The position numbers were made by a program, and so were the translations under genes. From Microcaldota archaeon (GTDB lineage Archaea > Micrarchaeota > Micrarchaeia > Anstonellales > VGKX01): a DNA stretch of 5,562 nt. Shown here one piece after another: positions 1 through 3,853 of this stretch (positions within the stretch are counted from its first letter, which is position 1; each line of letters opens with the position of its first letter). The DNA lies in NCBI GenBank assembly GCA_021823945.1, contig JAKALW010000091.1:1-5562 (forward strand). Direction: 5' to 3'. Below the pieces are notes generated by a model that had not been told where the DNA came from, did no database searches, and worked only from the letters and a program-made list of their open reading frames with translations.

Positions 1-1277
1 TCCTCGAAAATTTGATCCTTCCTCGGATTGGGGGTTTGTATGAGCATTTCCATCAAAGGCCCGACCGCAGCAGGGTCAGCGACCGAAACACGCAGCGCCA
101 TCTTGTCGAACACTGTCAGGACATTTGCAAGCTCCGGCATCTCAAGCGCAAGCACGTGGCTTATGGCGGACAGGAGCAGCTCATAGGTGCGTATCCTGCA
201 CTCCTGGAAATCGCAGAGGTAGCGGAACGCGTGCTCGACAGTTTTGGCATCGGAGCTGGAAATGTCAAGCTTGGTCAGTACCATGGGTATGCCGCGCACC
301 AGCTTTTCGTACTTGCGGATTTCAGTTTCAAGCATCTGTATGTCCGAGATGAGGCTAAGGTATTTTGACGACCTGCTGCCAGTGCGCCTGTCCTCGCGAA
401 TCACCTTGTCTACCCAGAGGGAGGCCTGGTGCAGCCCCTCGTAATTCGTCTGGCCCAGGCTGCCGCTGTAATGGAATTTCAAAAACATGGCCAGGTAGCC
501 TTTCGTGAACAGGCATGCGCGGCTTATAGTGCCCGCCTGCTCAAAGCCCGGGAACAGGAGATCCGGATTGGGAATTGGCCATTTGGGCGGCTTGATTTTT
601 ACTATCAGGGAATCGTGCCTGCGCAGCGAATCCCAGCCCGCGGTTTTCTCCGCCCAGATGCCGTCAATTATGTAATTCAGCTTGTTTATGGCCTTCTCGA
701 CCTTGGCGCTGTCCGACACGAACCTGGGCAGGAAATCGTGATTGACATTGTCTGCTGCGGCAACCCACCGGCTGGTGTTATCTTCAAGGGATAGCAAAGC
801 CTGCCGGGCAGGGCCCGTGACGCTGTTGTCCGCGAGCAAGGCTGCGATATTGCTTTTCGCGACATACTGCCAATTGGATTCCACGTCATGCTGGAAAAAA
901 ACGAAATGCCGTTCCGGCACTTGCGGCGGAATTTCCTTGAACATGGCAGATTGCGACGACTTGACGCCGTAATAGACAACGCCATCCTTGACCTTCATGC
1001 GCGCCGCGTCGTTAGAGAAAACTATTGGGGCAGGCTGGAAATCTTTGACTTCCATGGAATTGAAATCCATATGGTCCAGCTGGAACTCGATTTTATAGTT
1101 GCCATTGCCCACAAGCTTGCACTTTAGGACATCGTTGCTTATGGCCGATAATATCTCAAGCCTCTTGCGGGCTTCGGTAAGCACATGGACCTCTAGGTGG
1201 CATATGACGGACTGGAGCCTTTCAAGGCCCGAATCCAATTCCTGCTTGGCTCCTGCAAACCGGTTTCTTTTCCTCAT
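1..1277 (-). CDS. Large soluble protein of unknown function (C-terminus beyond window)
   Basis: Reading the minus strand from the ATG at 1277 gives 425 codons with no stop before the window edge, so the true C-terminus lies to the left. An in-frame TAA sits four codons upstream of the ATG, so this is the first possible ATG, and a TATA box about 25 bases upstream supports it. I do not recognise the family. The protein has no signal peptide or membrane segment and is probably cytoplasmic. The N-terminal ~50 residues look helical and basic (starts MRKRNRFAGAKQELD). A mixed strand region follows at about 55-130 (KIEFQL, VVYYGVK, HFVFFQHD). The remainder is mostly helical with scattered tryptophans, a proline-rich stretch PPKWPIPNPD at ~230-239, and amphipathic helices at ~303-330 and 345-395. 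Codon use (AGG, ATA, GGC) matches its neighbours. Confidence is high that it is a gene, but no function is assigned. Confidence 0.86.
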   Translation of the reverse strand, partial: MRKRNRFAGAKQELDSGLERLQSVICHLEVHVLTEARKRLEILSAISNDVLKCKLVGNGNYKIEFQLDHMDFNSMEVKDFQPAPIVFSNDAARMKVKDGVVYYGVKSSQSAMFKEIPPQVPERHFVFFQHDVESNWQYVAKSNIAALLADNSVTGPARQALLSLEDNTSRWVAAADNVNHDFLPRFVSDSAKVEKAINKLNYIIDGIWAEKTAGWDSLRRHDSLIVKIKPPKWPIPNPDLLFPGFEQAGTISRACLFTKGYLAMFLKFHYSGSLGQTNYEGLHQASLWVDKVIREDRRTGSRSSKYLSLISDIQMLETEIRKYEKLVRGIPMVLTKLDISSSDAKTVEHAFRYLCDFQECRIRTYELLLSAISHVLALEMPELANVLTVFDKMALRVSVADPAAVGPLMEMLIQTPNPRKDQIFE

Positions 1278-1297
1278 AGATATACTTTAAACCACTT

Positions 1298-1305
1298 TAT
1301 TTAAA
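1298..1305 (-). promoter_or_regulatory. TATA box of the leftmost gene (probably leaderless)
   Basis: The minus strand reads TTTAAATA here, inside ATATTTAAATAAAG. Its centre is about 25 bases upstream of the ATG at 1277. In archaea transcription starts roughly 22-27 bases downstream of the TATA centre, so the transcript should begin at or within a few bases of the start codon. No Shine-Dalgarno sequence is visible between the two, which fits a leaderless mRNA. Confidence 0.6.
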
Positions 1306-1389
1306 TATGTTTGGAAAATATGGTGAAAAAAAGCGGAATCGCCAGTTGCCCGATGCATATGCGAAGCTGTTGGAAATCCAAAACTTGGG

Positions 1390-1417
1390 AAAAAATAGGG
1401 GAAAAATGGAAAAAAAA
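1390..1417 (-). terminator. T-tract terminator after the OB-fold gene
   Basis: Just downstream of the TAA at 1428-1430, the minus strand carries runs of eight, five and six T residues (1417-1410, 1406-1402, 1395-1390) separated by short C-rich spacers. There is no stable stem in front. Stacked U-tracts without a hairpin are the usual archaeal intrinsic termination signal. Together with a separate TATA box for the next gene, this suggests the OB-fold gene is not co-transcribed with the unknown gene at 1-1277. Confidence 0.55.
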
Positions 1418-1427
1418 GGCCTTGGGT

Positions 1428-1712
1428 TTACTGGATGACAAGCTTGCCGAACTTGCCAGTCGAAATCTGGAGGTTGCCCTTGAATTCAGTAACCCACCCG
1501 TTGTCAACAGTCACCTGCTGGCCCTGCTGGATTTTGTCAATGTCGTCATTCCAGAGCGAGAGGGTTATTTCGCCAGTGTCGTCCCTCAATGTCGCGTTCG
1601 CGACCCTCATTTTCTTGCCAAACTTTGTCACGACCTCGCGCGCTGGCTCGACCGCCGTGATTTCGCCAGTCACTGTGCCGTTCTGGCTCGGCTTAAGCTC
1701 ATTTACCTTCAT
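1428..1712 (-). CDS. Single OB-fold single-stranded-DNA-binding protein (archaeal SSB/RPA-like)
   Basis: This 94-residue protein is essentially one OB-fold of the archaeal SSB/RPA type, which binds and protects single-stranded DNA in replication and repair. Family hallmarks are visible in order: MKVNELKPSQ at the N-terminus, GEITAVEPAREV (14-27), KFGKKMRVANATLRDDTGEI (30-49), LSLWNDDIDKI (51-61), DNGWVTEFKGNLQIS (70-84) and a final GKFGKLVI. W54, W73 and F77 fall where Sulfolobus SSB has its DNA-stacking aromatics (W56, W75, F79). Unlike that ~148-residue protein, it stops at the end of the OB-fold with no glycine-rich or acidic tail. The ATG at 1712 is preferred over the in-frame GTG at 1721, because the GTG lies inside the AGGTG ribosome-binding site placed six bases before that ATG. 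It appears to be a single-gene unit. Confidence 0.9.
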   Translation of the reverse strand: MKVNELKPSQNGTVTGEITAVEPAREVVTKFGKKMRVANATLRDDTGEITLSLWNDDIDKIQQGQQVTVDNGWVTEFKGNLQISTGKFGKLVIQ

Positions 1713-1718
1713 GCAAAA

Positions 1719-1723
1719 CACCT
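1719..1723 (-). promoter_or_regulatory. Shine-Dalgarno site that sets the OB-fold start
   Basis: The minus strand reads AGGTG, then TTTTGC, then ATG. AGGTG complements the CACCU core at the 3' end of archaeal 16S rRNA, and its six-base spacing is near ideal. It overlaps a potential GTG start three codons upstream, which argues for initiation at 1712 and a 94-residue rather than 97-residue protein. Confidence 0.6.
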
Positions 1724-1786
1724 GCCCAAATGTGATAAATCATAGTCTTTAACTTGATTTAGGGTTCTTAATTGTTCAACAAGGGC

Positions 1787-1796
1787 ATTATAAAAA
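1787..1796 (-). promoter_or_regulatory. Candidate TATA box for the OB-fold gene
   Basis: The minus strand reads TTTTTATAAT, the best TATA-like string upstream of the OB-fold gene. It would start transcription near 1766 and give a leader of about 50 bases, consistent with use of the AGGTG site. The same bases read ATTATAAAAA on the plus strand, so the direction of the promoter is not certain. A weaker string (GTTAAAG near 1750) is an alternative. Confidence 0.4.
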
Positions 1797-1881
1797 GGTA
1801 TTGGAAACCGGCACACTTATTAGGTAGACCGAAAGGCATGAGATGGGCATGAATAAGATATGCAATTCCGCAGAGCCATGT

Positions 1882-1897
1882 CCGGCGGGAGCGCTGG
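1882..1897 (-). other. GC-rich hairpin at the end of the secreted-protein gene
   Basis: Immediately after the TAG stop the minus strand reads CCAGCGCTCCCGCCGG. This can fold as five G-C pairs plus one A-C mismatch around a four-base CTCC loop. No T-tract follows it, so it is not a standard terminator. It might protect or define the 3' end of the mRNA, or be chance. Confidence 0.3.
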
Positions 1898-2605
1898 CTA
1901 GTATATCAAGTCAGTCTTGTATATGTAGCCTTTGTAGAACGGGGCTTTGGAATCCTCATAAAACCCATGTGTCGTGGCTTCGACGCACCTGTCCATGTCG
2001 TCGCCAAAGCACCATGGCGCGTCAAGCGCGAAATAGCCGTTCTTGTTCTTCAATGCAATGAACGAGTGGCCGTTGTATGTGGCCATGTCAGACATGTAGA
2101 CTTTCATGAGCGAGTAATCCGAGTCTTTCTGGGAGGTTGAAAGGTTCGACGCGAGGAAGGCGATCTTGAAGGCGCTCGTGGTAGTCCTTGAGTTCGCGCC
2201 CGCATCCTTGTTTTGCCTGTAGAACTCGACTGCGCACGAGTATATGCCCATCACTGATGTTGCATTCCTGCCGCACATTGTGAGGTTTTCCGTATCGAAA
2301 TTGGCAAGCGTGTATTTGTCATTGTCGTCAAGTGCCAGGCCAGTGTCCTGCTCAATCACTTTCTTTCCGAAAAACGGGAAAAGCACAGTCGAATTGGTGC
2401 CGTTGATTACCTCTGTCTTGTTCGCGTAAACGCATGCCGACGGAATGCCCTGCATGCACATGGGCGTGGCATTGACAAGCACGTTTGTCACAACTATAGT
2501 GTCAGGCGTCTTGGAGAACATGGAATTCAGGAAAAGCGAGTCAAGGGCAAAGCTCGTGCCTGCGAGAAGAACAAATGCGAATGCCATGATTGTTGTAATT
2601 TTCAT
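1898..2605 (-). CDS. Secreted six-cysteine protein, unknown family; possible transglutaminase-like fold
   Basis: The 235-residue product begins MKITTIMAFAFVLLAGTSFA, a clear Sec signal peptide with likely cleavage after A20. There is no C-terminal membrane anchor, so it is probably released or loosely surface-bound. The mature part has six cysteines (C50, C58, C111, C124, C199, C207) and seven N-glycosylation sequons (N45, N62, N68, N71, N107, N114, N154), consistent with an extracytoplasmic protein. I do not recognise the family. The segment GHSFIALKNKNGYFALDAP (179-197) resembles the His...Asp part of transglutaminase-like cysteine hydrolases, with H180 and D195 spaced about as in that fold and C124 as a possible nucleophile; this is a hypothesis only. 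The frame stays open far upstream, but the signal peptide and the TATA position place the start at 2605. It is divergent from the slipin gene. Confidence 0.82.
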   Translation of the reverse strand: MKITTIMAFAFVLLAGTSFALDSLFLNSMFSKTPDTIVVTNVLVNATPMCMQGIPSACVYANKTEVINGTNSTVLFPFFGKKVIEQDTGLALDDNDKYTLANFDTENLTMCGRNATSVMGIYSCAVEFYRQNKDAGANSRTTTSAFKIAFLASNLSTSQKDSDYSLMKVYMSDMATYNGHSFIALKNKNGYFALDAPWCFGDDMDRCVEATTHGFYEDSKAPFYKGYIYKTDLIY

Positions 2606-2648
2606 TTTATCCACGTTTTGCCATTTGTTAACATAATTTGGGATTAGG

Positions 2649-2659
2649 ATATATATAAA
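2649..2659 (-). promoter_or_regulatory. TATA box of the secreted-protein gene
   Basis: The minus strand reads TTTATATATAT, an excellent match to the archaeal TATA consensus. Transcription would start near 2630, leaving a leader of about 25 bases before the ATG at 2605. A GTGGAT string at 2609-2614 may act as a weak ribosome-binding site. Because the element is nearly symmetrical it could also be read on the plus strand. Confidence 0.6.
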
Positions 2660-2724
2660 GGTATCTGTTGCCCGCCGCGCACTTGCCCAGGGCGAGTGTA
2701 TATCCATAGATATCGCCGGATACC
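2660..2724. repeat. Cluster of nested inverted repeats between divergent genes
   Basis: Three complementary pairs lie here. GGTATC (2660-2665) matches GATACC (2719-2724). CACTTGCCC (2680-2688) matches GGGCGAGTG (2690-2698) around a single central A, with one wobble pair. ATATC (2700-2704) matches GATAT (2709-2713) around CATA. As RNA they could form an outer stem enclosing two hairpins; as DNA they look like dyad operator sites. The cluster adjoins the TATA box of the secreted-protein gene and lies about 80 bases upstream of the slipin TATA box. Confidence 0.4.
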
Positions 2725-2806
2725 GCAATGGGGGCGTGAAAATGATTTTCAAGCCGCACTCAAGCAAAGGCAATGCTGGCAAGGCGCAAGCGGCCCGGGG
2801 CAGTGC

Positions 2807-2816
2807 TTTAAAAAAA
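2807..2816 (+). promoter_or_regulatory. Candidate TATA box of the slipin gene
   Basis: TTTAAAAAAA lies about 60 bases before the favoured slipin ATG. It would start transcription near 2836, giving a leader of about 35 bases that includes the purine-rich ribosome-binding site. If correct, it excludes translation from the longer in-frame start at 2736. Confidence 0.45.
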
Positions 2817-2858
2817 TCCAAGCGCGATACAGATATGCATATAGGCAAAATCATCATA

Positions 2859-2866
2859 GGGGGGAG
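2859..2866 (+). promoter_or_regulatory. Shine-Dalgarno site that sets the slipin start
   Basis: GGGGGGAG is followed by CAAA and then the ATG at 2871. GGAG with a four-base gap is a plausible archaeal ribosome-binding site. It supports the start that places the hydrophobic segment at the extreme N-terminus, as in other slipins. Confidence 0.55.
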
Positions 2867-2870
2867 CAAA

Positions 2871-3671
2871 ATGGCAGCTATTGACGTGATATTCGCACTT
2901 ATCGGCTTTTTCGGGTTTCCGGCACTCATTGTGCTCATAATACTCATGTTCGCCTCAATCAAGATGATTTACCAGTACGAGAAGGGCGTCATATTCACGC
3001 TTGGCAAGTTTGGCGGAATCCGCGAGCCGGGAATCACCATTGTCATACCCATTTTCCAGGAAATGCGCAAAGTCGACATGAGGATAAGGACTCTTGACAT
3101 ACCAAGCCAGAGGGTCATGACAAAGGACAACGTGCCAGTGTCAGTGAACGGCGTGGTCTTCTTCAACGTCCAAAACCCCGAGACCGCGGTCATCAAGGTC
3201 CAGGACTATTACTATGCCATAAGCCAGTATTCCCAGACAGCGCTTAGGGACGTGATTGGCGGGATGACGCTCGACTCCGTGCTCTCGGAAAGGCAAAACG
3301 TCGGCGACGAAATCAAGACGCTTGTGGACAAGGAGATTGAAAGTTGGGGCCTGAACGTCACCTCAATGAAATTGCAGGACGTGGAGGTCCCCGACGACCT
3401 GAAGAGGCTCATGTCCAGGCAGGCAGCTGCCGAAAGGGAGAAGCGCGCCAATGTCATCAAGTCCGAAGGCGACAGGGAGGCGTCCGTAAACCTCGCAAAG
3501 GCCGCGGAAATCATGGCAAAGAGCCCGGGGGCATTGCAGTTAAGGACGCTCCAGACCCTTGACGGGCTTGGGCCGACACCGTCGAACACAGTCATCATCC
3601 CGCTGCCAATCAACCTGTTTGAAGGGCTTAGGGAAATGACGTCAGGCAAGAAGAAAGAGGCAAGGGAGTAA
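2871..3671 (+). CDS. Slipin (stomatin/prohibitin family, SPFH/Band 7 membrane protein)
   Basis: A 266-residue SPFH protein, normal in length for archaeal p-stomatins. Residues ~4-30 form one hydrophobic N-terminal anchor. The Band 7 domain follows (~32-185) with the expected YQYEKGVIFTLGKF, REPGITIVIPI, MRIRTLDIPSQRVMTKDNVP and LRDVIGGMTLDSVLSERQ. The region LKRLMSRQAAAEREKRANVI through SEGDREASVNLAKAAEIM (177-215) is the family's charged helix that drives oligomerisation. It ends with VIIPLPINLFEGL and a basic-acidic tail (KKKEARE). Family members assemble into membrane-bound oligomers that organise membrane domains and often partner with an NfeD-type membrane protease. No NfeD gene adjoins it here: the next gene encodes a LamG protein and the upstream neighbour is divergent. 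The start at 2871 is chosen by the ribosome-binding site; the frame is open to an ATG/GTG pair near 2736. Confidence 0.94.
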   Translation: MAAIDVIFALIGFFGFPALIVLIILMFASIKMIYQYEKGVIFTLGKFGGIREPGITIVIPIFQEMRKVDMRIRTLDIPSQRVMTKDNVPVSVNGVVFFNVQNPETAVIKVQDYYYAISQYSQTALRDVIGGMTLDSVLSERQNVGDEIKTLVDKEIESWGLNVTSMKLQDVEVPDDLKRLMSRQAAAEREKRANVIKSEGDREASVNLAKAAEIMAKSPGALQLRTLQTLDGLGPTPSNTVIIPLPINLFEGLREMTSGKKKEARE

Positions 3672-3679
3672 TCCTTTCC

Positions 3680-3720
3680 TTTTTTCCCATTTTTTGTTCA
3701 CTTCTTTTTCCTGACTTTTT
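3680..3720 (+). terminator. T-tract terminator after the slipin gene
   Basis: Starting nine bases after the slipin stop are T-runs of six (3680-3685), six (3690-3695), five (3705-3709) and five (3716-3720), with another run of six at 3758-3763. No preceding stem is needed or seen. This matches archaeal U-tract termination and separates the slipin from the following gene. Confidence 0.6.
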
Positions 3721-3791
3721 CTTTTCCGCGCGTTTTCCGCAGCGGCCTTCTCCTGTCTTTTTTCCCCTATTTGTGTCTTCCCCAAGCATTC

Positions 3792-3809
3792 CGGCTTTTG
3801 TTTAAGCCG
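3792..3809. repeat. Perfect 6-bp dyad upstream of the LamG promoter
   Basis: CGGCTT and AAGCCG flank a six-base TTGTTT centre, ending about 14 bases before the LamG-gene TATA box. The position suits a regulator-binding site just upstream of the transcription-factor B element. A dyad this short can also occur by chance. Confidence 0.3.
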
Positions 3810-3822
3810 TGCCCCGCAACCA

Positions 3823-3834
3823 CTTTTATAAATA
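3823..3834 (+). promoter_or_regulatory. TATA box of the LamG gene (probably leaderless)
   Basis: CTTTTATAAATA is a strong archaeal TATA box whose centre is about 25 bases before the ATG at 3854. This predicts transcription starting at or next to the start codon. An AGGT at 3841-3844 is present but would lie upstream of, or at, the transcript end, so it is probably not a functional ribosome-binding site. Confidence 0.65.
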
Positions 3835-3853
3835 TAAAATAGGTAAACTGGAC

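Larger units (their letters stand above)
1742..1897. other. Intergenic stretch with small repeats, no gene seen
   Basis: This 155-base gap between the OB-fold gene and the secreted-protein gene holds no convincing ORF. It contains a possible TATA box (1787-1796), two direct copies of GGCATGA (1835-1841 and 1846-1852) offset by 11 bases, and a GC-rich imperfect hairpin directly after the stop of the secreted-protein gene. I checked for tRNA (no T-arm GTTCRA) and for box C/D motifs (no clear RUGAUGA/CUGA pair) and found neither. Confidence 0.4.

Noticed and set aside
12..368. Plus-strand 118-codon open frame at the left edge
   Set aside because: It is antisense to the long minus-strand gene, which has a good promoter and continuous coding sequence. 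No family resemblance was seen.
686..985. Minus-strand 99-codon open frame
   Set aside because: It lies entirely within the larger minus-strand gene (1-1277) in another frame. Its arginine/serine/proline-rich composition is typical of a shadow, and it has no promoter or ribosome-binding site.
1311..1745. Plus-strand 144-codon open frame
   Set aside because: It is antisense to the well-recognised OB-fold gene and to the T-tract after it. The protein shows no family features and the frame is a by-product of coding on the other strand.
1815..1900. tRNA or box C/D RNA in the gap
   Set aside because: No cloverleaf with a GTTCRA T-loop and no paired RUGAUGA/CUGA boxes could be found by eye on either strand.
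1843..2061. Plus-strand 72-codon, cysteine-rich open frame after a TATA-like element
   Set aside because: The Cys pattern briefly suggested a zinc-binding mini-protein, but most of the frame is antisense to the secreted-protein gene, the cysteines are irregular, and no ribosome-binding site precedes it.
2606..2962. 119-residue N-terminal extension of the secreted protein
   Set aside because: The frame is open, but it would bury a perfect signal peptide inside the protein, run through the TATA box and overlap the slipin gene. The start at 2605 explains everything.
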